Counted from the stretch's first letter, positions 1 through 5,950 are shown. The stretch is DNA of 6,340 nt from SZUA-426 sp041666155 (GCA_041666155.1 JBAYHM010000262.1:1-6340); one strand, 5' to 3'. The notes: generated from the letters alone by a model not told the origin. Translations and numbers: made by a program.

Positions 1-98
1 TTGATTTGCAAACCGTTCAAAACCTGTACGGCGGTATTGAAAATCGCATGATTAAAGCTCGATTTATACGGATGAGCCAAAATTATCGATGCTTTCAA
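1..98 (-). CDS. Flavodoxin-fold NAD(P)H oxidoreductase (quinone reductase type), N-terminal part only
   Basis: Only the first ~32 codons lie in the window; the gene continues beyond position 1. From a TTG start at 98 the protein begins (M)KASIILAHPYKSSFNHAIF. The pattern of a beta strand, then an 'AHP' loop, then 'SFNHA' is the N-terminal flavin-phosphate loop region of the Flavodoxin_2 family (MdaB/KefF/NQO-like flavoproteins, which reduce quinones or other acceptors with NAD(P)H in the cytoplasm). The TTG start is chosen because a strong AAGGAG (105-110) sits 6 nt upstream and no ATG or GTG is better placed. The gene begins 3 bp after the stop of the upstream EamA transporter, and its ribosome binding site overlaps that gene's last two codons, so the two are probably co-transcribed and translationally coupled. 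Family assignment rests on the N-terminal motif alone; the substrate is unknown. Confidence 0.72.
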   Translation of the reverse strand, partial: MKASIILAHPYKSSFNHAIFNTAVQVLNGLQI

Positions 99-101
99 TT
101 T

Positions 102-980
102 TTACTCCTTTACGGAACGGCGCGTACTCGCGATGGACGAACCGGTGACCGCCGCAAGGATGATGGCTCCTCCGGCAAGAGCCGAGGCGGCAGGTTGTTC
201 TCCGGTCACGAGGAACACCCATACCGGGTTGAGAACGGGTTCCACGACCGCCGCGAGCATCGCTTGAACAGCGGGCACTCGCCTGATTCCGTACGCGAAC
301 AAGAGCGATGCCGCCCCGATCTGAACCAACCCGAGAATAAGTATGCCGGACACCGCGGTGAACGAGAATACGGGAGGCGCGATGAACGCAAAGGGAAGTC
401 CGATCGCGGCAGCTATAAGGTGTGAAAGCAGAATCGAATCTTCAGGGTGCCCGTCTTTCTGCATACGCATGAAAACCGAAAAAAGTGCGAAGGTAACGCC
501 GGATACAAGCGCCAACCCGTCTCCGATGAAAGAACCGGCTGAGATTCCGTCTTTGAAGAAGACATAAAAGCCGACCGCAAGCGCTCCCAGCGCGACCCAG
601 TGCTCTTTCTTAGGTTTTTCTTTTACCAAAATCCAGCCGAAAATCGCGGCGTAAATCGGAGCCGAATACTGGAGGAGTATGACATTTGCCGCCGTGGTCA
701 GTTTATTCGCCGCGACGAAAATGAGCATGGTCGCCGCGTTCATGAGCGCGGCGCCCCAAAGTGCTCCGAAGTTGGTCGGAAAAACAGGGGAAGCGGTAGA
801 AAGACGTTCTTTTCTTGATGTAATTAAACGTATAGTCAACATGAAGATAGCCGCAATAAGGCTTCTGCTTCCCGCGATAACCATCGGGTGCCAATCCACC
901 ATTTTGATGAAGAGACCGCCCATGCTCCACAGAGTTGCGCACGCGATGATTGCCAAAAGGCCCTTTGTTGTCCGATTCAT
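102..980 (-). CDS. EamA/DMT-superfamily membrane transporter
   Basis: A 292-residue, very hydrophobic protein consistent with ten membrane segments in two repeated EamA halves, the usual architecture and length for drug/metabolite transporters of the inner membrane. The first half starts at MNRTTKGLLAIIACATLWSM and carries a typical end-of-domain stretch (about residues 98-125, ANVILLQYSAPIYAAIFGW then a charged KEKPKKEHW loop). The second half repeats this around residues 245-268 (AMLAAVVEPVLNPVWVFLV then GEQP), a hallmark of the internal duplication. ATG at 980 is chosen because the first membrane helix begins directly after it; longer in-frame starts would run into the divergent flgF gene. 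A GGGG stretch upstream is a modest ribosome binding site. Substrate cannot be told from sequence; family members export amino acids, metabolites or drugs. It is divergent from the flagellar operon and followed, with a 3-bp gap, by a flavodoxin-fold reductase. Confidence 0.9.
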   Translation of the reverse strand: MNRTTKGLLAIIACATLWSMGGLFIKMVDWHPMVIAGSRSLIAAIFMLTIRLITSRKERLSTASPVFPTNFGALWGAALMNAATMLIFVAANKLTTAANVILLQYSAPIYAAIFGWILVKEKPKKEHWVALGALAVGFYVFFKDGISAGSFIGDGLALVSGVTFALFSVFMRMQKDGHPEDSILLSHLIAAAIGLPFAFIAPPVFSFTAVSGILILGLVQIGAASLLFAYGIRRVPAVQAMLAAVVEPVLNPVWVFLVTGEQPAASALAGGAIILAAVTGSSIASTRRSVKE

Positions 981-989
981 AAGACCCCG

Positions 990-1018
990 ATAGTAGCGGA
1001 ACGTGGTTGGGTGCGCAA
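990..1018 (-). promoter_or_regulatory. Weak sigma-70-like promoter candidate for the transporter gene
   Basis: On the minus strand, TTGCGC (1013-1018) and TACTAT (990-995) are separated by 17 bp. The -35 matches the consensus at only three positions and the implied leader before the ATG at 980 is very short, so this is tentative. The whole divergent spacer is about 100 bp (981-1080). Confidence 0.22.
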
Positions 1019-1033
1019 TCTCCCCCAATGTCC

Positions 1034-1061
1034 TCAACTCAAGTCGGAAGACGGCCGATAC
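1034..1061 (+). promoter_or_regulatory. Candidate sigma-28 (flagellar) promoter upstream of flgF
   Basis: GCCGATAC at 1054-1061 matches seven of eight positions of the sigma-28 -10 element GCCGATAA. The -35 side (TCAACTCA, 1034-1041, spacer 12) is only a partial match to TAAAGTTT, with spacing one longer than the classical 11. The site lies about 20 bp before the flgF GTG, so the leader would be short and would just contain the ribosome binding site. Direct observation is the -10-like octamer; assignment to the flagellar sigma factor is inferred from its position in front of rod genes. Rod genes are not always under sigma-28, so this needs a mapped 5' end. Confidence 0.4.
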
Positions 1062-1080
1062 TCGGTATGGAGGCACATCC

Positions 1081-1938
1081 GTGGTTAGAGGCTGGTATAC
1101 GGGAGCAAGCGGCATGACCGCCCAACAATGGCGGCTCGACGCTATTTCCAACAATTTGGCGAACGTGGACGTGGACGGCTACAAGAAAGACATCGCGGTC
1201 CATAAAGCCTTTCCGGAACTCCTCATGCGTCGCCTCTCAGATGACGGCGTCTACAAGCATCCCTTCGGTTCAGGTGACGCGGCCCCGATAGTCGGCAAGA
1301 TCGGCACCGGCGTTGAGCTGAACGAACTTTTTACTTCCTTTGAACAAGGGGCGATGAAAGAAACCGAAAACGATTTCGATATCGCCTTGGATGGAAAAGG
1401 TTTCATGTCGATCGGCACGCCCTACGGCGAAAGGTATACGCGCAACGGTTCCTTCCAGCTCGGTAAGGAAGGCTACCTGGAAACCAAGGAAGGGTACCCG
1501 GTCCTCGGCGAGAATGGACCCATCCGCGTGAAGGCGAACAACTTCATGGTGGATAAAAACGGCAAGGTATGGGTGAACGCGGAGTACGCCGACGGCGATC
1601 CGACAAAGATGGTATCGAAAGAGAACAACGCGTGGGGGAAAACGGTTCTCCTGGATACGCTCAAAATAGTCGAATTCGACAGCGAACGGACGAGATATAT
1701 ACAGAAGCAGGGTTCAAGTCTCTACAAGGCGACCGAAACTTCCGGCGAGCCGCACGTCATCGACTCGGGACGCAGACCGAAGGTAGTGCAGGGTTTTGTG
1801 GAGGCGTCCAACGTGAACGTCGTTACGGAAATGGTGCAAATGATCGAAGTGAACCGAGCCTATGAAGCAAACCAGAAAGTTGTGCAGTCGGAAGACGCGA
1901 TGCTCGGAAAGCTCATAAACGAAGTAGTGAGGTTGTAA
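1081..1938 (+). CDS. flgF: Flagellar proximal rod protein FlgF (FlgF/FlgG family)
   Basis: A 285-residue flagellar rod protein exported by the flagellar type III system and assembled into the rod of the periplasmic flagellum. The N-terminal rod motif (residues 1-37: MVRGWYTGASGM, then SNNLANVDVDGYKKD) and the C-terminal coiled-coil helix (about 236-285: QGFVEASNVNVVTEM...VNRAYEANQKVVQSEDAML) are the Flg_bb_rod and Flg_bbr_C signatures. The middle carries a variable hook-basal-body domain with the typical DFDIALDGKGF and YTRNGSFQL stretches. The start is GTG at 1081, with GGAGG at 1069-1073 (7-nt gap). An upstream in-frame ATG at 1003 would add 26 residues unlike any rod protein, and MVRGW lines up with MVRSL of the next gene. 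It is called FlgF rather than FlgG because it comes first, is longer, and is more divergent than the canonical FlgG that follows 3 bp later. Confidence 0.9.
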   Translation: MVRGWYTGASGMTAQQWRLDAISNNLANVDVDGYKKDIAVHKAFPELLMRRLSDDGVYKHPFGSGDAAPIVGKIGTGVELNELFTSFEQGAMKETENDFDIALDGKGFMSIGTPYGERYTRNGSFQLGKEGYLETKEGYPVLGENGPIRVKANNFMVDKNGKVWVNAEYADGDPTKMVSKENNAWGKTVLLDTLKIVEFDSERTRYIQKQGSSLYKATETSGEPHVIDSGRRPKVVQGFVEASNVNVVTEMVQMIEVNRAYEANQKVVQSEDAMLGKLINEVVRL

Positions 1939-1941
1939 TAC

Positions 1942-2736
1942 ATGGTTAGAAGTCTTTGGACCGCCGCGTCAGGCATGATCGGCCAGCAGGCCAATATCGA
2001 TACGATTTCGAACAACCTCGCCAACGTGAATACGTCCGGCTTCAAGAAAATGCGCGCCGATTTCGAGGACTTGCTCTACCAGACACTCAAGACCGCCGGC
2101 ACGCCCGCTACCGAAGAGACGGTGGTTCCCGTCGGCGTGCAGATGGGGCACGGCGTCAAAGTCGCCGCCACCCAGCGCATGTTCACCCAGGGCGCTCTCC
2201 AGAACACCGAGAACAACACCGACCTCGCCATTCAGGGCGACGGTTTCTTCCGTATCCAAATGTACGACGGCTCCTACGCTTATACCCGCGACGGTGCCTT
2301 CAAAATCGACGCCGACGGACGCCTCGTGACCTCCAACGGCTATAAGGTGCTGCCCGACGTCGTCATGCCCGAAGGCTTCATTCCCGAGACGCTTTCGGTG
2401 TCCGCCGACGGCCGAGTATCGGTGAAGGTTCCCGGCAGGGATGACCCAGTCCTGGTAGCCCAGGTGGAGTTGTACCGCTTCCCGAATCCCGTCGGTCTGA
2501 CCGCCGTCGGCGAAAACCTCTACAAGATTTCCAACGCCACCGGTGATCCTATCCCCGGCAGGCCCGGTTTTGACGGTATGGGTAAGCTCGTCCACAAGTT
2601 TCTGGAAATGTCCAATGTTTCGGTTGTGCGTGAAATGGTGAACCTCATAGTAGCCCAGCGCGCGTATGAGTTCAATTCCAAGGCAATCCAGACTAGCGAT
2701 AACATGCTCGGTATCGCTACGGGCCTCAAGCGATAA
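1942..2736 (+). CDS. flgG: Flagellar distal rod protein FlgG
   Basis: At 264 residues this is the usual size for FlgG, the distal rod subunit that joins the proximal rod to the hook. The N-terminus MVRSLWTAASGMIGQQ followed by IDTISNNLANVNTSGFKK (about 20-37) is the near-invariant rod signature. NNTDLAIQGDGFFRIQ and YTRDGAFKIDADGRLVTSNGY in the middle, and LEMSNVSVVREMVNLIVAQRAYEFNSKAIQTSDNML at the C-terminus, are textbook FlgG. The ATG at 1942 is preceded by GTGAGG (1927-1932). The gene starts 3 bp after the flgF stop and is paralogous to it across both termini. Codons in this gene favour C or G at the third position more obviously than in the minus-strand neighbours, consistent with a well-expressed structural gene. 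No truncation or frameshift is seen. Confidence 0.96.
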   Translation: MVRSLWTAASGMIGQQANIDTISNNLANVNTSGFKKMRADFEDLLYQTLKTAGTPATEETVVPVGVQMGHGVKVAATQRMFTQGALQNTENNTDLAIQGDGFFRIQMYDGSYAYTRDGAFKIDADGRLVTSNGYKVLPDVVMPEGFIPETLSVSADGRVSVKVPGRDDPVLVAQVELYRFPNPVGLTAVGENLYKISNATGDPIPGRPGFDGMGKLVHKFLEMSNVSVVREMVNLIVAQRAYEFNSKAIQTSDNMLGIATGLKR

Positions 2737-2753
2737 GCGGATAGGAGCAGGCG

Positions 2754-3212
2754 ATGAATATTTCTGAAGTCGGCAGCATGTATCTCAAGGATCGTTCGCT
2801 GCCTTCTTTTACCGCAAATCATCCGTCTTCGGGTTTCGCGAATATGATGAAAGCCGCGGCGGATGAAGAGTCGGGCAGGGCTTCGGCCGTACCCGATGTC
2901 GGCAGACCTCTCGGTGCCGCCGCGAATTCCGGAGCAAAAGATAAAGCTCACGCGAAACAGGCATCTAAAATAGACCGAACGGACAAGCTTTATGAACAAT
3001 GCAGAGAAATGGAAACTTTTCTCATAAAGAATTTGTTAAGCGGTTTGCGGAAGACGGTGGAAAAATCCGAACTGTCCGACGGCGGTTTCGCCGGTCAGAT
3101 GTATGAGGATATGCTTTGGGATAAGTACGCGGAATCGATGTCCAAGAACGCGGGTCTCGGACTCGCCGACCAAGCCTATATCGAATTAAGCGGAAAACGC
3201 GGCAAAGTATAA
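2754..3212 (+). CDS. flgJ: FlgJ-like flagellar rod-binding protein (rod domain only, no muramidase)
   Basis: A 152-residue protein whose C-terminal half (about residues 77-147: LYEQCREMETFLIKNLLSGL, then GGFAGQMYEDMLWDKYAESMSKNAGLGLADQAY) is the rod-binding domain of FlgJ. That domain acts as a cap or chaperone for rod polymerisation. Enterobacterial FlgJ (about 310 residues) carries an additional C-terminal glucosaminidase that opens peptidoglycan for the rod; it is absent here, and the stop codon follows the rod domain directly. This single-domain form is usual in spirochaetes and several other phyla. The N-terminal ~75 residues are low-complexity and Ala/Ser/Lys-rich, probably a flexible linker. 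ATG at 2754 has AGGAG at 2743-2747 (6-nt gap) and lies 17 bp after flgG, in the same operon. It ends 16 bp from the convergent ccdA stop, with no clear terminator between. Confidence 0.88.
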   Translation: MNISEVGSMYLKDRSLPSFTANHPSSGFANMMKAAADEESGRASAVPDVGRPLGAAANSGAKDKAHAKQASKIDRTDKLYEQCREMETFLIKNLLSGLRKTVEKSELSDGGFAGQMYEDMLWDKYAESMSKNAGLGLADQAYIELSGKRGKV

Positions 3213-3228
3213 CAAAGCCCTAACCTGT

Positions 3229-4188
3229 TCATACTCCTTGATATAAGAGCCATGACGCCAACAGGGAACCGCTCTTTAGGATACCTAACGCTTCAACGAC
3301 GCAGAGTCCACCGAGGACAATCAAGGAAATGAAGGTCGAAGGCCGTTTAAGCGCGGTAGTGATCGAATCCTTTTTAAACAAGCGATATACTAAAGGAAAC
3401 AATGCCAGGAGCGCGTATACAGCTGTAAAGGCTACCCGCAACGCGAATGAATGTGTTTCCGCAGTCTCCGCTACGCTATACCCCGCACGCGCAAACATTC
3501 CGTTGATGCCTTGGAAATTTCCCAATAACATGGATACGCCGATAAGGACGAGAAATGAGCCTGAAATGATTTTAATGAGGCGCATTCGTTTCGCCATCGC
3601 CTTAAGTACTCCTTCCAGGCGGCCGAAAAAGGCGCCGGTAAGTACGAAAGGAAGAGCAAGACCGAAAGAATAAGACGCAAGCAATAGAACGGAGTGCGCG
3701 CTTGTACCTTTACCCGCCAGAAGCAGGATTGAAGCCAGAATCGGCCCAACGCAGGGACTCCAACCCGCGGCGAAAGCCGATCCGAAGGCAAAAGCGCCGA
3801 AAAATCCCGTAGGTCGTTTTACCGCGTGGAAACGACCTTCAAAATTGAGAATTTTCAAAAAGTCGAAGACTATATTGAGACCAAGAATAACGATCGCGAT
3901 TCCCGCCGCTATGCTCCATGAGCGGGACGCGCCGCCGAGCATTGCCGCTGATGATGAAAGCGCAAAACCCAAGAAAATGAAGACGGAAGAAAAACCAAAT
4001 ACGAAGGCGATCGATCGCGACAAAACCCGATTTCGGATGACCGCGCTTGACGCGGAATCTCTTAATTCGCCGAGCGCGCTACCGGTAAGTACGGTAAGGT
4101 ACGAGGGAATAAGAGGCAACACGCAAGGAGAAAGGAACGAAAGTAATCCCGCGATAAAAGCGGTAAAAAAGCCCGGGACTTCGGTCAT
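3229..4188 (-). CDS. ccdA: CcdA/DsbD-type membrane thiol electron carrier
   Basis: A 319-residue inner-membrane protein that passes electrons from cytoplasmic thioredoxin to periplasmic thiol-disulfide proteins. The two redox cysteines sit in the classic repeats: LSFLSPCVLPLIPSYL (Cys about residue 22) and AAGWSPCVGPILASIL (Cys about 146), each in a Pro-Cys context at the start of the two three-helix halves. About six membrane segments end near residue 222. Unlike the usual ~220-240-residue CcdA, this protein continues for ~95 residues with a short polar stretch (about 224-245) and at least two further hydrophobic segments, and a later non-motif Cys (about 295). The ATG at 4188 overlaps the tlpA stop as ATGA, with no strong independent ribosome binding site, so translation is probably coupled to tlpA. 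The partner is inferred to be the TlpA encoded immediately upstream. Confidence 0.93.
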   Translation of the reverse strand: MTEVPGFFTAFIAGLLSFLSPCVLPLIPSYLTVLTGSALGELRDSASSAVIRNRVLSRSIAFVFGFSSVFIFLGFALSSSAAMLGGASRSWSIAAGIAIVILGLNIVFDFLKILNFEGRFHAVKRPTGFFGAFAFGSAFAAGWSPCVGPILASILLLAGKGTSAHSVLLLASYSFGLALPFVLTGAFFGRLEGVLKAMAKRMRLIKIISGSFLVLIGVSMLLGNFQGINGMFARAGYSVAETAETHSFALRVAFTAVYALLALFPLVYRLFKKDSITTALKRPSTFISLIVLGGLCVVEALGILKSGSLLASWLLYQGV

Positions 4189-4739
4189 TTCTCAAGAATC
4201 TCACTGAATGCGTCGATCGCATCGGAAGTGTTCCATTCTCTTCCGCCTACCAACCCCGCGATCGCTCTTCCTTGCGGGTCCAGAATATACGTTGTCGGAA
4301 TACCTCTGCCGACGAACATCGCGGATACCGCACCATCGGGGTCAAGGGCTATCGGGAAGGAATATTTTTTGGAGGAAAGAAATTTTTCAACCGTTTTCGG
4401 GTCTTCGCGTACCGAAACGGCGAGCATCGCGAAATTTTTCTTTCCAAATTTAGCGTACAGCGCTTCCATGGACGGCATTTCCTTTTGGCAAGGAGGACAC
4501 CAAGTAGCCCAGAAATTGAGGAATACGTATTTTCCCTTCAAGTCTCCGATAGATATGCTTTTACCGTCAACCATGCGAAGGGTGAAAGCCGGAATCGGTT
4601 GAGCTTCCGGAAAAACGGAGAATCCGAGAGTCGCCAAAATGCTCGCCGGAGAGGTGGCCGCTTTCGGTACCGCTTCAACTCGTTGTGTGCCTGCGAGAAA
4701 GAGCAACGGAACGAAAAGCAGAATAGCAAACCGCTTCAT
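4185..4739 (-). CDS. tlpA: TlpA-like periplasmic thioredoxin (thiol-disulfide oxidoreductase)
   Basis: A 184-residue exported thioredoxin-fold protein. Residues 1-23 (MKRFAILLFVPLLFLAG, then TQRVEA) form a Sec signal peptide with probable cleavage after VEA; there is no lipobox cysteine. The redox domain follows: a TlpA/AhpC-TSA-type start (PIPAFTLRMVDGKSISIGDLKGK, 48-70), the active site FWATWCPPCQKEMPSM with WCPPC at residues 80-84, and the cis-proline loop GRGIPTTYILDPQG (Pro at 148). Family members reduce disulfides in the periplasm, for example for cytochrome c maturation or protein repair. The ATG at 4739 is chosen over one seven codons earlier because AGGAG lies 7 nt before it and the signal peptide then begins naturally. 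The stop overlaps the ccdA start by 4 bp. CcdA would supply its electrons; the downstream client is not encoded here. Confidence 0.93.
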   Translation of the reverse strand: MKRFAILLFVPLLFLAGTQRVEAVPKAATSPASILATLGFSVFPEAQPIPAFTLRMVDGKSISIGDLKGKYVFLNFWATWCPPCQKEMPSMEALYAKFGKKNFAMLAVSVREDPKTVEKFLSSKKYSFPIALDPDGAVSAMFVGRGIPTTYILDPQGRAIAGLVGGREWNTSDAIDAFSEILEK

Positions 4740-4768
4740 TGTATAACTCCTATATATCATCTTTCTTA

Positions 4769-4797
4769 ATAATAGCGCTGATTTTCGTCGAAAACAA
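4769..4797 (-). promoter_or_regulatory. Sigma-70 promoter for tlpA-ccdA
   Basis: On the minus strand TTGTTT (4792-4797) and TATTAT (4769-4774) are separated by exactly 17 bp. The -10 matches five of six consensus positions and the -35 four of six. The predicted start near 4762 gives a leader of about 23 nt that carries the AGGAG of tlpA. It is the only good match on this strand in the 177-bp divergent spacer. Confidence 0.65.
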
Positions 4798-4867
4798 GGG
4801 TTAAATTACATTGTCCTCTCTATATGCGCTTAGCCTCGGAGGAATGACGATGGGTGCGATAAAGTGA

Positions 4868-4876
4868 TGGTATACT
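4868..4876 (+). promoter_or_regulatory. Extended -10 promoter for the tautomerase gene
   Basis: TGGTATACT is an exact TGn extension followed by a -10 matching five of six positions (TATACT). No recognisable -35 lies 16-18 bp upstream, which is tolerated for extended -10 promoters. The implied start near 4883 leaves a leader of ~34 nt with GGGAG at 4905-4909. Confidence 0.5.
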
Positions 4877-4916
4877 ATATACCTCAGGCTCTTAGCTGGA
4901 GAAAGGGAGTAAGTAA

Positions 4917-5144
4917 ATGCCGTTTATCAGTATAAAGGCGTGGCCGGGTAGGACCGAGGAAACAAAACGTGAAGTGGCGGAAAAGATCGCCCTTGCGGCC
5001 TCGGAAATAATGAAAGTACCTCTGGAGAAGTTTACCGTCGGATTTGAAGACGTGCCGGAGGAGAGGTGGGAAACGGATGTCGTCAAACCGTTGGTGATAG
5101 CCAAGGAAAAGACCATCTACATTAAGGCCGGAAAAAAAACATAA
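4917..5144 (+). CDS. Tautomerase-superfamily small protein (4-oxalocrotonate tautomerase/PptA-like)
   Basis: A 75-residue cytoplasmic protein beginning MPFISIKAWPGRTEETKREVAEKI. Removal of Met would expose Pro-1, the catalytic base of the superfamily, and Arg-11 (mature numbering) is also present. The fold is the expected beta-alpha-beta unit: strand 2-8, helix 13-30, then strand KFTVGFEDV. Trp-50 occupies the place of Phe-50 of 4-oxalocrotonate tautomerase. By hand alignment the second substrate-binding Arg (Arg-39) is replaced by Thr. That substitution, and the C-terminus VVKPLVIAKEKTIYIK, resemble the PptA/YusQ-like branch rather than true 4-oxalocrotonate tautomerase of ~62 residues. Such proteins tautomerise enol/keto acids as oligomers; the natural substrate here is unknown. 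No aromatic degradation gene is nearby, so a catabolic role is unsupported. ATG at 4917 has GGGAG 7 nt upstream. The gene is monocistronic, ending before the inverted repeat. Confidence 0.88.
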   Translation: MPFISIKAWPGRTEETKREVAEKIALAASEIMKVPLEKFTVGFEDVPEERWETDVVKPLVIAKEKTIYIKAGKKT

Positions 5145-5183
5145 GATATTGATATACAACGAATAAATAATTAACTACCAAGG

Positions 5184-5278
5184 CGCCAAGGGGGAAGCCC
5201 GAGTCTGCTAGTCCTCGGCCGGTTCGGACCTTTGGTCCGCGGCCTTCGGATCCGCATCCCCGGGCTTCCCCCTTGGCG
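5184..5278. repeat. 95-bp G+C-rich inverted repeat with perfect 18-bp arms
   Basis: The left arm CGCCAAGGGGGAAGCCCG (5184-5201) and right arm CGGGCTTCCCCCTTGGCG (5261-5278) are exact reverse complements. The 59-nt interior has its own nested structure: GGCCG (5217-5221) with CGGCC (5240-5244), and within it CGGACC-TTT-GGTCCG (5225-5239). A further 8-bp palindrome CGGATCCG (5247-5254) lies beside it. The flanks (5145-5177) are A+T-rich, so the element is a sharp compositional island. It lies between convergent genes, so it may stop transcription from either side, but neither side has the immediate T-run of a standard intrinsic terminator. A dispersed palindromic (REP-like) repeat or a non-autonomous mobile element are alternatives. 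No coding frame is evident in it. Confidence 0.8.
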
Positions 5279-5306
5279 GATTTGCCTGCTAAAACGATTT
5301 CATTTG

Positions 5307-5333
5307 GAGCGGACCAATCAGATTGTTCCGCTC
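5307..5333 (-). terminator. Hairpin overlapping the CPBP protease stop codon, possible terminator
   Basis: GAGCGGA (5307-5313) pairs with TCCGCTC (5327-5333), and CAAT (5315-5318) with ATTG (5322-5325), giving 11 bp with one mismatch around a 3-nt loop. The TGA stop of the protease gene (5318-5320) lies at the tip. On the minus strand the hairpin is followed after about 12 nt by CGTTTT rather than an immediate T-run, so termination is plausible but not certain. Confidence 0.42.
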
Positions 5334-5950
5334 ACATATACGAATGCGTTGTACGCGGCGTGCGCCCAAGCGATCGGGTGTATGGAGCGGTAACGTATAA
5401 AGGTGAGGGACAGTACAGTTCCGGCGAAAACGGCGTTTATCGTTCCCCAAGGTCCTTCGTAGAGGTGGCAGAGGGCAAAGAGCGTTACGGCGACGGCGAT
5501 CGTTTGGGGTATCGCGATGCCCAAGGCTTCAATCTTGGAAATGAGGTAGCCGCGAAAATACGATTCTTCCAGGTAGCCGGTCGCGATACAAGAAGCGATG
5601 GCTATTAGCCATTCGACCGGATTTGTCGGGGATTCAATGAACGCTTCGGCTTCTCCGCTTGAGAAAAATGAGGCGGCAAGGCCTGTTCCCGTTGATACAA
5701 GGGCTAGAACTACGAAGCCGCCGAACGCGACGAGCGTGTCCGAACGTCTCGGCCGTATAAAAGGATCGGATGCGAGCGAACGGCGTGAGAGGTACCATAC
5801 AAGAGCGATAGCGGGAAGGTCACGCAGAAAAATCCGGGAAAGCTCATCCAGCGTATCGAAGGGTAAGACTTCATTTGCGGTTGCAGGCAGGGACACTCCG
5901 GGAAGAAACAGAAGCCAAAACAGCAAAATCGGTTCGATCCATGCGCGAAT
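5318..5950 (-). CDS. CPBP-family intramembrane metalloprotease (Abi/CAAX-protease-like), probable ATT start
   Basis: An integral membrane protein of 210 residues (from the ATT at 5950) with the three CPBP signatures in order: EExxFR in YLEESYFRGYL (Glu 128-129, Arg 133), FxxxH in FALCHLYEG (His 162), and HxxxN in AWAHAAYNAF (His 197, Asn 201). These residues form the glutamate/histidine active site of Rce1-like intramembrane proteases. Bacterial members serve in processing of membrane or secreted peptides, bacteriocin immunity or unknown roles; the target here is not identifiable. Starts: the first ordinary start codon in frame is TTG at 5926, which has no ribosome binding site. A perfect AAGGAG (5958-5963) lies 7 nt before an in-frame ATT (5948-5950) giving (M)RAWIEPILLFWLLFLPG, which restores a full first membrane helix. 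An in-frame TAG at 5981-5983 bars longer forms. The gene is divergent from the PilZ-type gene. Confidence 0.85.
   Translation of the reverse strand: MRAWIEPILLFWLLFLPGVSLPATANEVLPFDTLDELSRIFLRDLPAIALVWYLSRRSLASDPFIRPRRSDTLVAFGGFVVLALVSTGTGLAASFFSSGEAEAFIESPTNPVEWLIAIASCIATGYLEESYFRGYLISKIEALGIAIPQTIAVAVTLFALCHLYEGPWGTINAVFAGTVLSLTFIRYRSIHPIAWAHAAYNAFVYVSGTI

Noticed and set aside
1003..1080. Longer flgF starting at the ATG at 1003.
   Set aside because: The added 26 residues do not resemble a rod protein N-terminus and would cover the ribosome binding site and promoter candidate; GTG at 1081 fits family and spacing.
1969..2595. Long open frame of 208 codons on the minus strand.
   Set aside because: It lies antisense within flgG, whose protein match is unambiguous. 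The frame is open because of the strongly G/C-biased third codon positions, and its protein resembles no family.
3245..3276. Intrinsic terminator for the flagellar operon (AAGAGC paired with GCTCTT).
   Set aside because: The stem is only 6 bp with a 20-nt loop, lies wholly inside the ccdA coding region, and is followed by just three T.
5168..5290. Integron attC recombination site, because of the large imperfect palindrome between genes and the known chromosomal integron in some treponemes.
   Set aside because: No RYYYAAC or GTTRRRY core sites bound the fold, the arms are perfect without the unpaired extrahelical bases that attC needs, and there is no cassette array.
4917..5950. Toxin-antitoxin or immunity module made of the small tautomerase-like gene and the CPBP protease.
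   Set aside because: The genes are convergent, separated by the palindrome, and each matches a known family with intact motifs; no bacteriocin-like or antitoxin-like partner is visible.
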